Source of the DNA: Thermotogaceae bacterium | Lineage (GTDB): Bacteria > Thermotogota > Thermotogae > B21-G9 > HyVt-16 | Assembly: GCA_011043375.1 (NCBI GenBank) | Contig: DQYP01000295.1 | Coordinates: 1-21,745, forward strand | Direction of reading: 5' to 3' | Length of the DNA: 21,745 bases | Program-made: the position numbers and the translations under genes | Notes under the pieces: generated by a model | The model's database searches: none | Told to the model about the DNA's origin: nothing | The model's input: the letters and a program-made list of their open reading frames with translations, nothing else | Shown: positions 1 through 7,960 of the stretch, piece by piece | How the letters are laid out: each line of letters begins with the position of its first letter | Position numbering within the stretch: position 1 is the first letter of the stretch

Positions 1-1
1 A

Positions 2-643
2 AGTCAATGGTGGGGAATAAATCCAAGGAACAGAGAACAGCTCCTCGCCTTTGAACTTTTAATGGATGATTCTGTGAAGCTTGTCACACTGATTGGACCT
101 GCGGGAACCGGTAAAACCCTTTTAAGTATTACAGCGGGTTTGGCAAAGGTCATCGATCAGAAAATCTATGAAAAACTCGTGGTGACTAAACCTGTGGTTC
201 CAGTTGGAAAGGAGATTGGATTTTTACCTGGTGATGTCGAAGAGAAAATGCTTCCTTGGGTACAACCAATATTTGATAATCTTGAGTTTCTATTCAGAGA
301 TAGAGATTTCTCCCCAAAGGACTTTCTGAAAAAAGGTATCGTGGAGATAGTCGCGCTGAGTTTCTTGAGGGGAAGAAGTATTCCTGATCAATTTATAATA
401 ATAGACGAAGCACAAAATCTTACGCCCCACGAAATCAAAACAATAATAACCAGGGTAGGAGAAAACTCGAAGATCGTGCTGACCGGAGATCCATCACAAA
501 TAGATAATCCGTATCTCGATAGTATGAGTAATGGATTGGTTTATGTTGCAAAGAAATTTTATAATGAGCGGATATCGGGACATTTGAGCCTTATAAAAGG
601 CGAAAGATCAGAACTCGCTTCGAGGGCTATCGAATTGTTATGA
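2..643 (+). CDS. PhoH-family ATPase, C-terminal part (probable PIN-PhoH protein), 5' end outside window
   Basis: This is the ATPase part of a PhoH-type P-loop protein, a family related to superfamily 1 helicases and linked to RNA metabolism. The frame is open from base 2, so the ATG at 62 is internal and the gene starts before the window. The residues ahead of that ATG (WGINPRNREQ) are the usual lead-in of the PhoH domain in proteins that carry an N-terminal PIN ribonuclease domain. The PIN part is therefore inferred, not seen. Visible motifs are the Walker A GPAGTGKT (codons near 95-118), the conserved KPVVPVGKEIGFLPG segment, a Walker B with DEAQN, a GDPSQID sensor-like motif, and the family ending GERSELA. 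The 3' end overlaps rnhB by four bases (ATGA), so translation is probably coupled. Family assignment is secure; the biological role of PIN-PhoH proteins is poorly defined. Confidence 0.9.
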   Translation, partial: SQWWGINPRNREQLLAFELLMDDSVKLVTLIGPAGTGKTLLSITAGLAKVIDQKIYEKLVVTKPVVPVGKEIGFLPGDVEEKMLPWVQPIFDNLEFLFRDRDFSPKDFLKKGIVEIVALSFLRGRSIPDQFIIIDEAQNLTPHEIKTIITRVGENSKIVLTGDPSQIDNPYLDSMSNGLVYVAKKFYNERISGHLSLIKGERSELASRAIELL

Positions 644-1368
644 TGAAAAGCAATTATGATGAACTCTATTCTTTCGACGTAACGTTCAAGAATAGATATG
701 GAAATATAATAGGAGTGGATGAAGCTGGAAGGGGTCCTTTAGCAGGTCCTGTGGTTTCAGCAGCGATTTTTATAGAGAACCCTGAACCACTGTTATATGT
801 TAATGACTCTAAAAGCCTTAATCCTTCTGTTAGAGAAGAAGTGTTTGATATCATAAAAGAAGTGTCTAAAATAGGTATTGGGATAGCTACACCCGATGAA
901 ATCGATATTTTGAATATCTTCAAAGCCACACAATTGTCGATGAATAGGGCTGTTAGGAACCTTTTTGAGAAAGGTGTCGAAGGATTTGTAATAGTCGACG
1001 GAAAGAATTTGAAGTTGTTTTTTAAAAATGAGAACATAGTTAAAGGTGACGCCAAAAGCCTCTCGATAGCAGCAGCATCAATAGTGGCGAAAGTTATAAG
1101 GGATAGAATAATGAAGGGCTTTTCAAAGAAATACCCTGAGTATTTCTTTGAAAAAAATAAAGGTTATCCGACGAAAGAGCACATTGAATCACTTAACAAT
1201 CATGGTCCAACTCCATTTCATAGATTCAGTTATAAACCTGTTCTTTTGAATTTGAAAGAGGAAATATTAAGTGATTGGTTTGAAAGTGGTATCATAGATT
1301 TTGAAAGGTATATTTTGACCTTGAAAAAAATGCGAAAATTGATAGAAAGCGGTGGAGGAGAGAAATGA
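640..1368 (+). CDS. rnhB: Ribonuclease HII
   Basis: RNase HII cuts the RNA strand of RNA/DNA hybrids and removes single ribonucleotides from DNA. The product has 242 residues, a normal length. The signature GVDEAGRGPLAGPV is at residues 25-38. Likely metal-binding acids are D27, E28, D120 (in VDGK) and D137 (in KGDAKS). The late HGPTPFHRFSYKP motif is also present. Two ATG codons are adjacent (640 and 643). The first overlaps the upstream stop, and the nearest purine-rich stretch (GAGGG, 622-626) is 13 bases away, so initiation probably depends on coupling to the upstream gene. The C-terminal 40 residues after the core are charged and helix-like. The gene ends in a four-base overlap with the next. 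Confidence 0.96.
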   Translation: MMKSNYDELYSFDVTFKNRYGNIIGVDEAGRGPLAGPVVSAAIFIENPEPLLYVNDSKSLNPSVREEVFDIIKEVSKIGIGIATPDEIDILNIFKATQLSMNRAVRNLFEKGVEGFVIVDGKNLKLFFKNENIVKGDAKSLSIAAASIVAKVIRDRIMKGFSKKYPEYFFEKNKGYPTKEHIESLNNHGPTPFHRFSYKPVLLNLKEEILSDWFESGIIDFERYILTLKKMRKLIESGGGEK

Positions 1369-2009
1369 TCTTCTTTGGAAAAAAAGAGAAAAGCATTAGA
1401 GAATCAATAAACTCTATCTTGAACGCGATCTCCGAAATATTAGAATCAGTGGATCAGCTCTTTGAATTGGTTTTCAACGAAGAATGGAATAGAGCAAAGG
1501 AGCTTGTGGATTTTATAAGGGCTAAAGAGAGTGAAGCTGATCGGATCAGAAGGAATGCGGAAACCGAGTTGTACTCTGGAGCGTTTTTACCTAACATGAG
1601 GGGAGATTTATTAGGACTGATCGAATCCATAGATCGAATAACTAATAGAGCGGAGAGCTTGGCTGATATGTTGTTTTTGCAAAGAGTAACGATACCGGTG
1701 AACATAAGGAAACATTTGTTAGAGCAATTCTCTAAGTCGAAAGAAACGTTTGAAATGTTAAAAATCGCTTGTGAAGGTTTTTTTGAGGATTTCGATGCTA
1801 TAAGAGCACAAATAATAGAGGTGGAAAACAAAGAGCATGAAGAAGATGCAATAGAGAGAAAGTTGATAGAAAGGCTTTTTTCTTCCGATATACCTCTTTC
1901 CAATAAACTTCAACTCAACGAACTTGTTAGATTTATAGGCGATATTGCAGATCTTTCTGAGGATGTTTCTGATAGATTGGAAATAATAATAATGAAGAGG
2001 AGGATGTGA
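1365..2009 (+). CDS. DUF47 / PhoU-like protein
   Basis: This 214-residue all-helical protein matches the DUF47 family (PhoU-like, TIGR00153 type). Supporting features are the N-terminal FFGKKEKSIRESI, repeated acidic metal-ligand-like stretches (KESEADRIRRNAE near residue 45 and EVENKEHEEDAIERKL near residue 150), and a C-terminal domain ending in DISEDVSDRLE-type sequence (here DIADLSEDVSDRLE). Family members usually sit beside a Pit-type phosphate permease and are thought to regulate it. No permease is present here; the gene lies between rnhB and mazG, overlapping rnhB by four bases. GGAGGAG ends a few bases before the ATG. Cytoplasmic, with no membrane segments. The family is clear; the function in this setting is unknown. 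Confidence 0.88.
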   Translation: MIFFGKKEKSIRESINSILNAISEILESVDQLFELVFNEEWNRAKELVDFIRAKESEADRIRRNAETELYSGAFLPNMRGDLLGLIESIDRITNRAESLADMLFLQRVTIPVNIRKHLLEQFSKSKETFEMLKIACEGFFEDFDAIRAQIIEVENKEHEEDAIERKLIERLFSSDIPLSNKLQLNELVRFIGDIADLSEDVSDRLEIIIMKRRM

Positions 2010-2010
2010 T

Positions 2011-2802
2011 TTGGCTCTGGAAGGAACATTGTTTGAAGAGTTATTGAATTTGATGGAAACCTTAAGATCTGAAAAAGGTTGTGAATGGGATAAGGCACAG
2101 ACTCACGAAAGCCTGAAACCTTATTTAATTGAAGAAGCGTACGAGGTTATTCATTCCATCGATGAAGGAAACTTTAAAAGTTTGAAAGAGGAGCTAGGGG
2201 ATTTACTCCTACAGGTTGTGTTTCATTCACAAATCGCAAAAGAAAATGGAATTTTTGATATAAAAGATGTGATAAAAACACTGAACAGAAAGCTTATTAG
2301 AAGGCATCCACATGTATTTGGAGATAGTCAAGGATATTCATATGAACAGTGGGAAAAAATAAAAGCTCAGGAAAAAGGTGAAAAGAATTTTTCGAAGATT
2401 GGAAAAGTAAATAAAGCTTTACCAGCTCTTTCTTTGGCTCGTAGGATTCAAGAGAACGCTGCAGCAGTTGGATTTGATTGGGATTCGACGATAGATGTGA
2501 TTTCAAAGGTTAAGGAGGAATTCAATGAGTTGGAGAGTGCTATTGAAACAGGTAATGAAAAAAAGATAAAGGAGGAATTTGGAGATCTTCTGTTCGCAAT
2601 TGTGAACCTTTCACGTTTTTTAAGAATCGAACCTGAGGGAACATTGAGAGAGGCCACAGAGAAATTCATAAAGAGATTTGAAACGATGGTAGAATTGATC
2701 GAAAGTGAAGGAAAAAGGATCGAAGATTTGAAAATTCAAGAGTTGGATTTTTACTGGGAAAAATCCAAAAAATTTCTGAAAGAGGTGAGTAAACGTGAGT
2801 AA
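2011..2802 (+). CDS. mazG: MazG nucleoside triphosphate pyrophosphohydrolase
   Basis: MazG hydrolyses (d)NTPs to the monophosphate and pyrophosphate, cleaning the nucleotide pool. The protein (263 residues) is the long two-domain form. The first domain opens with CEWDKAQTHESLKPYL and has both metal motifs: EEAYE, then EELGD about 25 residues later. The second domain repeats the layout with EEFNE and EEFGD, so neither copy is degenerate. The start is TTG at 2011, one base after the upstream stop. It is preceded by GAGGAGG, and no ATG in this frame sits near a ribosome site. The end overlaps the following gene by eight bases. Its place in a run with rnhB fits a nucleic-acid housekeeping operon. 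Confidence 0.95.
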   Translation: MALEGTLFEELLNLMETLRSEKGCEWDKAQTHESLKPYLIEEAYEVIHSIDEGNFKSLKEELGDLLLQVVFHSQIAKENGIFDIKDVIKTLNRKLIRRHPHVFGDSQGYSYEQWEKIKAQEKGEKNFSKIGKVNKALPALSLARRIQENAAAVGFDWDSTIDVISKVKEEFNELESAIETGNEKKIKEEFGDLLFAIVNLSRFLRIEPEGTLREATEKFIKRFETMVELIESEGKRIEDLKIQELDFYWEKSKKFLKEVSKRE

Positions 2803-3838
2803 GTTTTCAAGGATATTGGTGATCTCTTTTATTTTAGTAACTATATTGGCGATTTTATCGTTTTCAGAGGAAGCAACTTCTACAACTAACGAATCAACGG
2901 GATTGGCTCTTGGAATTGCAGCCATAGTCAATGGAGAAAAAATAACAACTGATAAATTAGACTTTGAGGCTCAAATACCTTATACATTGGCTCAATTGAA
3001 AAGGGCAAATGAGAGGATGTACAACGTTATGGTGAGTACGAAGGAAGGATATGATTTCTTGGTTAGATATAGAAAAGCCATTCTTGATGAATTGATAGAT
3101 GGTGTTCTCATTACCCAATATGCAAAGAAAGTTGGGATAGTGGTTTCAGACAACGAGGTTGTGGATTTTGTCAACAAATACATTGATCAAATACTCAAAC
3201 AGTACAAGATTTCTCAGAATGATTTAGAGCAATATATCAAAGCACAGGGATATACCGATCTTGCAAGTTATAAAGAGAGATTGGCTGAAAAGAGAAGGCT
3301 GATGCTTTATTTGGAAAGGCTGAGAGATTTTGTAACAAAGAATGTTACAGTTTCCGAAAATCAAATAAAACAATTCTACGAAGAGAACAAGGAGAAATTT
3401 GTGAGTGAGGGTTCCGCTCATATTGCACACATATTGGTTGGAAGCGAGGATGAAGCAAATAAGGTTATAGCAAGATTAAATGCTGGTGAGAAATTCGAGG
3501 ATCTCGCAAAAGAGTTATCACTCGATGAATTCTCCAAGATAAAGGGTGGAGATCTCGGCTGGGTGGAAAAAGGAAGCGAGGATTTGGATGCAGATGTATC
3601 TAAGGCCATTTTCTCGAATGACGCCACGGGTATAATCGGTCCTGTTCAATCAAAATATGGATGGCATGTTATAAAGGTGATCGAGAGAGGGAACAAAGGT
3701 ATAAAGCCATTGGGAGATGTTAAACAGAATATAGAAAATTACTTGTTACAACAGGAAAAAAACAAAAAATGGCAGGAGTGGTTAAACAATGAGTACAGGA
3801 AATTCAAAGAATCATCGGACATCAAAATCTTCTTATGA
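2795..3838 (+). CDS. Secreted parvulin-type peptidyl-prolyl isomerase (SurA/PrsA-like)
   Basis: This is an envelope foldase of 347 residues. A positively charged start followed by a hydrophobic stretch (about residues 7-22, ending LSFSEE) is a signal peptide or membrane anchor. No lipobox cysteine follows it, so it is not a PrsA-style lipoprotein. Residues about 45-200 form a helical SurA_N-type chaperone region. Residues about 205-305 form a parvulin domain with H209 and H212 (AHIAHILV), GGDLGWVEKG, and the closing KYGWHVIKV. The helical C-terminal tail would pack with the N-terminal module. It starts with GTG at 2795, with GAGGTGA six bases upstream. It probably acts in the periplasm-like space under the toga, which is inference from family and signal. 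Its last 50 bases overlap the cobO reading frame. Confidence 0.9.
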   Translation: MSKFSRILVISFILVTILAILSFSEEATSTTNESTGLALGIAAIVNGEKITTDKLDFEAQIPYTLAQLKRANERMYNVMVSTKEGYDFLVRYRKAILDELIDGVLITQYAKKVGIVVSDNEVVDFVNKYIDQILKQYKISQNDLEQYIKAQGYTDLASYKERLAEKRRLMLYLERLRDFVTKNVTVSENQIKQFYEENKEKFVSEGSAHIAHILVGSEDEANKVIARLNAGEKFEDLAKELSLDEFSKIKGGDLGWVEKGSEDLDADVSKAIFSNDATGIIGPVQSKYGWHVIKVIERGNKGIKPLGDVKQNIENYLLQQEKNKKWQEWLNNEYRKFKESSDIKIFL

Positions 3839-4361
3839 AAAAAATTCTCTTGGTTTGATACAGATATACACTGGTGATGGTAAAGGAAAAACGACAGCAG
3901 CCCTTGGGTTAGCCCTGAGGGCTTATCTTCACGGTTTCAAAGTGGCCTTCGTTCAATTCATGAAAGGTACCAGATATGGAGAAGATAAAATCCCTAAGAT
4001 GCTACCTGGATTTCATTTTGAAAAATTTGGTAGAAAAGAGTTTGTCGATCCCAAAAACCCTAATCCAAAAGATATAGAAGAAGCAAGAAAGGCTTTTAAT
4101 CGATGTAAAGAACTGGCATTTTCAGGCAATTTTGATCTGATTGTTATGGATGAAATAAACGTTGCTATGGATTTTGGATTGATAAGTGTCGATGAGGTAT
4201 TGAGCTTCCTTAAAAACAGACCCCCAAATGTTGAACTGGTACTCACTGGTAGATACGCTCCAAAACCTGTAGTGGAGATCGCAGATCTTGTTTCCGAAAT
4301 CAAAGAAGTAAAACATCCTTACACTAAAGGGATACCCGCACGGAGGGGAATAGAGTATTGA
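3789..4361 (+). CDS. cobO: Cob(I)alamin (corrinoid) adenosyltransferase, CobO/BtuR type
   Basis: The enzyme transfers the 5'-deoxyadenosyl group of ATP to Co(I) corrinoid, giving adenosylcobalamin. The 190-residue product shows the family P-loop variant YTGDGKGKTTAALG (residues about 27-40), VQFMKGTRYGE, the acidic MDEINVAM strand, and the C-terminal KGIPARRGIEY. The ATG at 3789 has GGAG at 3775-3778 and lies inside the preceding gene. The only later alternative near the core, TTG at 3855, has no ribosome site, so the long overlap seems real. No other cobalamin genes are in the window, so salvage of imported corrinoid is as likely as synthesis. The stop overlaps the trmFO start (TTGA). Confidence 0.93.
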   Translation: MSTGNSKNHRTSKSSYEKNSLGLIQIYTGDGKGKTTAALGLALRAYLHGFKVAFVQFMKGTRYGEDKIPKMLPGFHFEKFGRKEFVDPKNPNPKDIEEARKAFNRCKELAFSGNFDLIVMDEINVAMDFGLISVDEVLSFLKNRPPNVELVLTGRYAPKPVVEIADLVSEIKEVKHPYTKGIPARRGIEY

Positions 4362-5659
4362 GAATAGTGATAGTTGGAGCAGGTCTTACAGGTAGCGAAG
4401 TAGCTTACAGGTTGGCTAAAGAAGGTTTCGAAATCTATCTTTATGAAATGCGTCCTAAGGTTCAAACCGAAGTACATAAAACTGGGTATTTCGCGGAATT
4501 AGTATGCAGTAACTCTTTTAAATCTGAAAGTTTGAAGAATGCTTCTGGTCTTTTGAAAGCGGAAATGAGACTGTTAGGTTCGTTTATCTTGAACGTTGCA
4601 GAGAAATATAGAGTTCCAGCTGGAAAAGCACTTGCCGTTGACCGAGAGAAGTTTTCAAAAGAAGTGACTGAGATAATAGAATCCTTCAATAATATTCATG
4701 TAATCAGAGAAGAAGTGAAAGAAATAAAGCCTGCCGATGATGAAATATGGGTTGTTTGTTCAGGGCCATTAACTTCTTCAAATCTTTACAATTCTTTGAG
4801 AAATCTCGTGGGGAATTTTTTGTACTTTTTCGATGCTGTATCTCCTGTGATCGATGCCGATAGTATAAACATGGAAAAAGTTTTCATCGGTGATAGGTAT
4901 GGGATAGGTAAAGGTGATTATATAAATTGTCCCCTCGATGAAAAACAATATGAAGAGTTGTGGAGAACAATGGTGGAGGCAGAAACCATAGAAGTCAAAG
5001 ATTTTGAAAAGAAAAGATTGTTCGAAAGATGCATGCCCATAGAAGAGATAGCTCGTTCTGGAAAGGATGCAATGAGGTATGGCCCGTTGAAACCGGTTGG
5101 ATTGATAGATCCACATACAGGCAAAGAGCCCTATGCTGTTGTTCAGCTGAGAAGGGATAATTTAGATGGGACTTTGTATAATATCGTTGGCTTTCAAACC
5201 AGATTAAAGTGGTCTGAACAGAGAAAGGTGGTAAGGAAGATTCCTGGCCTTGAGAATGCTGAAATAGTCAGATACGGAGTAATGCACAAGAACATATATT
5301 TGAATAGCCCGAAAGTCCTTGACAAATTCTTGAGGTTGAAAAAGAATCAGAATGTGTTTTTTGCCGGTCAAATAACGGGAGTCGAAGGTTATCTCGAATC
5401 TGCAGCAACGGGAATATACGTTGCAATGAATATAACACGAATTTTGAAAAACAAGAATCTCTTAGAATTGCCAAGAGACACTATTATAGGTGGATTAATC
5501 GATTATATAACAGAACAAGCCTTCGGGAACCTAAAACCAATGTATGCGAATTTTGGTCTTTTTAGGAAAAATTCAAGAAGGCAAGGAAAGTTAAATAAAG
5601 AGAGAATAGCACATATTTCTTTAAATAACATTAAGGATTTTTTGAAAAAACTGGATTGA
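4358..5659 (+). CDS. trmFO: Methylenetetrahydrofolate-tRNA-(uracil-5-)-methyltransferase TrmFO
   Basis: TrmFO makes 5-methyluridine at position 54 of tRNA, taking the carbon from 5,10-methylene-THF with FADH2. The length of 433 residues is typical. The N-terminal FAD-binding motif IVGAGLTGSEVAY is at residues 5-17. The two cysteines tied to chemistry in the family are present: C50 (in LVCSNSFKS) and C225 (in FERCMPIEE). The late VEGYLESAATG segment completes the flavin site. The start is TTG at 4358, overlapping the cobO stop, with CGGAGGGG at 4341-4348. This gene and folD at the right end are the two folate-C1 genes in the window, but they are not linked in one operon. Confidence 0.97.
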   Translation: MRIVIVGAGLTGSEVAYRLAKEGFEIYLYEMRPKVQTEVHKTGYFAELVCSNSFKSESLKNASGLLKAEMRLLGSFILNVAEKYRVPAGKALAVDREKFSKEVTEIIESFNNIHVIREEVKEIKPADDEIWVVCSGPLTSSNLYNSLRNLVGNFLYFFDAVSPVIDADSINMEKVFIGDRYGIGKGDYINCPLDEKQYEELWRTMVEAETIEVKDFEKKRLFERCMPIEEIARSGKDAMRYGPLKPVGLIDPHTGKEPYAVVQLRRDNLDGTLYNIVGFQTRLKWSEQRKVVRKIPGLENAEIVRYGVMHKNIYLNSPKVLDKFLRLKKNQNVFFAGQITGVEGYLESAATGIYVAMNITRILKNKNLLELPRDTIIGGLIDYITEQAFGNLKPMYANFGLFRKNSRRQGKLNKERIAHISLNNIKDFLKKLD

Positions 5660-5669
5660 GAGATCAATT

Positions 5670-5675
5670 GGAGGG
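5670..5675 (+). promoter_or_regulatory. Ribosome binding site that decides the FapA-like start
   Basis: GGAGGG directly abuts the ATG at 5676, which is too close for use. It is 6 bases from the in-frame TTG at 5682, which is therefore the preferred start. Confidence 0.7.
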
Positions 5676-5681
5676 ATGAAG

Positions 5682-7061
5682 TTGAATCCCAATATAGAGA
5701 TAAAAACTGATTCAAACAATTTGAGGGCATACGTTGTGTTTCATGGAGACGTTCAAAACGTCACCTTAGATGATTTAAAGAGGATTTTGAATAATTTCGG
5801 CGTAAAATTTGGAGTGTTGGAAGATAGATTAGTAGAGATTTTGAACAATCCAGTTCCAGAAACTCCTCATCTTGTAGCTGTGGGTATTCCGCCAGAGAAT
5901 GGAACAGATGCTGTTTTGAAGTTATACTTCAGTGAATCACCAAAAATTGTGCATTCAGAAGATGAAGAAGAAAAAGTGGATTTTCACAAAATTCAAACTA
6001 TAAATATTGTGAAAGAGGGTCAGGTAATAGCGGAAAAAATACCTGCACATCCTGGAAAAAAAGGTAAAGATGTTTTTGGAAGGGATATCGAACCAAAACC
6101 AGGTAAAGATGTAAAGCTTGTTGCAGGTGAAAATGTGGAAATTGTAGATGAAACAAAGGTTGTGGCAACAACGGATGGTCTGCCGGAATACAAAGATGGA
6201 AAATTTTCTGTGAAGAAATTCTTGAAAATAAAGGGAGATGTGGATTATTCTACAGGAAATATCGACTTTCCCGGTGATGTTTTGATAGAGGGTAATGTAA
6301 GGGATGGGTTCACCGTCAAAGCGAAAGGTGACGTTCAAATAAACGGCCTTATAGAGGCTGCTACTGTCGTCGCAAATGGAAATATTAATGCGATGGGTGT
6401 GAAAGGTAGAGGGAAAGCCTTTATTCATTCAGAAAAGAATGTGAATCTAAGATTCGTTGAAAATGCGGAAATCGAAGCACTTGAAAATATTACAATAAAC
6501 GGTTCAGCAGTTAATTCCATTTTGAAGGCTGGCGAGACCTTGAAAGTGACTGGAAAACCTGGAGAATTGGTTGGAGGGAAAACTATTGCGAGCAAGGTCG
6601 TTGATGCGCGAATTATAGGTTCTGAGATGTACGTGAGGACAAGAATAGAAGTTGGGGCTAATCCGCGCTTAAAAGAAAGATACAATCTGATCAATGCCCA
6701 GGTGACGCTCGATAAAGAGAATCTTCAAAAGCTCATGAGAATCTATGAAACTTTAAAAAAACTTAAGGAAGTCAACAAAGGAAAATTGCCGGAGGATAAA
6801 GTCGAGTTGTATAAAAAGACGGGGAAGACCATAGAAATATTGAAAAGCTCCTTGCGTGAAAATCTAATGAAACTGGAAAAACTAAGACAAGAGTTAGCAT
6901 ATACGAGTAGAGCGGCAGCCGTGATTGCAAGAGAAATCATCTATCCGGGTGTTGAACTTCTTATCAAGGATCAGAAATACTATGTGGAAAAGCCCTTGAA
7001 AAAGGTCATTATAAAGCTTATCGATGGTGAGATAAAATTCAGAGGATTCTCCGAAATTTAA
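5682..7061 (+). CDS. FapA-like protein (DUF342, polymer-forming beta-solenoid)
   Basis: This protein of about 459 residues belongs to the DUF342/FapA family. Seen in order: an N-terminal alpha/beta region; a central stretch (about residues 185-290) of short repeated glycine- and valine-rich strands (GDVDYSTGNIDF, GDVLIEGNV, GDVQINGLI) typical of a right-handed beta-helix; and a charged helical segment (about 330-425) likely to be a coiled coil, followed by a short beta tail. Some family members are linked to flagellar assembly or cell-surface functions, but no flagellar gene is nearby, so I do not assign that role. No signal peptide or membrane segment is visible. It is the last gene of the plus-strand run, and its stop overlaps that of prmC on the other strand. 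TTG 5682 is chosen over ATG 5676 because of ribosome-site spacing. Confidence 0.82.
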   Translation: MNPNIEIKTDSNNLRAYVVFHGDVQNVTLDDLKRILNNFGVKFGVLEDRLVEILNNPVPETPHLVAVGIPPENGTDAVLKLYFSESPKIVHSEDEEEKVDFHKIQTINIVKEGQVIAEKIPAHPGKKGKDVFGRDIEPKPGKDVKLVAGENVEIVDETKVVATTDGLPEYKDGKFSVKKFLKIKGDVDYSTGNIDFPGDVLIEGNVRDGFTVKAKGDVQINGLIEAATVVANGNINAMGVKGRGKAFIHSEKNVNLRFVENAEIEALENITINGSAVNSILKAGETLKVTGKPGELVGGKTIASKVVDARIIGSEMYVRTRIEVGANPRLKERYNLINAQVTLDKENLQKLMRIYETLKKLKEVNKGKLPEDKVELYKKTGKTIEILKSSLRENLMKLEKLRQELAYTSRAAAVIAREIIYPGVELLIKDQKYYVEKPLKKVIIKLIDGEIKFRGFSEI

Positions 7062-7930
7062 AGAACAATTTTTAGTATCCGGGCTTTTTCTGACATATCA
7101 TTTAACACTTCATATCTTTCTATTTTTAATCTTTTTATTAATTTTTTCACTCCTTCGATCCGTGTGGGTGAAATTTCAAAATAGATCAACTTACCTTTAT
7201 TTCTTGTTCTATTTTTTAAGAGATTCTCAATGATAGCTCTATAATAGAAGAGTCCATCTTCAGGAGCCAAAAGGGCTTCTTTGGGTTCGTACTTGACAAT
7301 TTCCTCGTCAAGGCTTTTCCATTCTTCATGATTTACATAAGGTGGATTTGATACAAACACTTCTATTTGGTCGATAAACGGTTCTAAAGGTTCCAAAAGA
7401 TTTCCTTTAAATATTTTCACTTTATTTTCAACTCCGTTGACCTCAGCATTTTCAGCTGTTAATTTGATGGCTTTATCTGAAATATCCGTGGCGTACACGG
7501 TGGAATTCTCAACGAATTTTGCGATGCTTATTGCTATTACGCCACTTCCGCAACCTATATCTGCGAAAACTCTGAAATTTCCCTTACGTGAATCTTCAAC
7601 CACCTTTTCTACCAATTCCTCTGTTTCAAAACGAGGAATCAATACGCCAGGTTGCAAATAAAATCTCAAAGTCATGAATTCTTTGTATCCGAGTATGTAA
7701 TGTAAAGGTTCTCCTTTGGTTCTCCGCAGAAGAAGCTGTCTGAGCCTTTCGAGTTTATCATCTCTGATTTTTTCAAACCAATTAGTGTAGATCCACAGTC
7801 TGTCAGTCGAATGGACGAATGATAATAAAAGCTCTGCTTCGAGTCTTGGATTTTTTATCCTCTTTTTTCTCAAATAACCCTCCGACTTTATAAGAATTTC
7901 ACCGATTGTATAAGAAGTATTCTTCTCCAT
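7058..7930 (-). CDS. prmC: Peptide chain release factor N5-glutamine methyltransferase
   Basis: PrmC methylates the glutamine of the GGQ motif in release factors RF1 and RF2, using S-adenosylmethionine. The product is 290 residues, a standard length. The N-terminal helical domain (residues 1-75) leads into GEPLHYILGYKEF and the substrate-side motif IPRFETEEL (98-106). The SAM motif I is DIGCGSG (124-130), and the catalytic NPPY is at 195-198, followed by VNHEEW. GGAGGG stands just upstream of the ATG (minus strand). The gene is 30 bases after the amylase gene on the same strand, so the two are probably one transcript. No release-factor gene is nearby. Its 3' end overlaps the FapA-like gene by four bases, tail to tail. 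Confidence 0.96.
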   Translation of the reverse strand: MEKNTSYTIGEILIKSEGYLRKKRIKNPRLEAELLLSFVHSTDRLWIYTNWFEKIRDDKLERLRQLLLRRTKGEPLHYILGYKEFMTLRFYLQPGVLIPRFETEELVEKVVEDSRKGNFRVFADIGCGSGVIAISIAKFVENSTVYATDISDKAIKLTAENAEVNGVENKVKIFKGNLLEPLEPFIDQIEVFVSNPPYVNHEEWKSLDEEIVKYEPKEALLAPEDGLFYYRAIIENLLKNRTRNKGKLIYFEISPTRIEGVKKLIKRLKIERYEVLNDMSEKARILKIVL

Positions 7931-7960
7931 TTTTCCCTCCGGTTTTTTGATTGTTAACTT

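Noticed and set aside
1454..1903. 149-codon minus-strand frame inside the DUF47 gene
   Set aside because: Serine- and leucine-rich antisense of a helical coding region; no start signals.
3835..3837. ATG at 3835 as an alternative cobO start
   Set aside because: It is in a different frame from cobO.
5955..6428. 157-codon open frame on the minus strand inside the FapA-like gene
   Set aside because: Composition is that of an antisense shadow (long runs of Phe, Ile and Ser), there is no ribosome site, and the plus-strand frame has clear family features.
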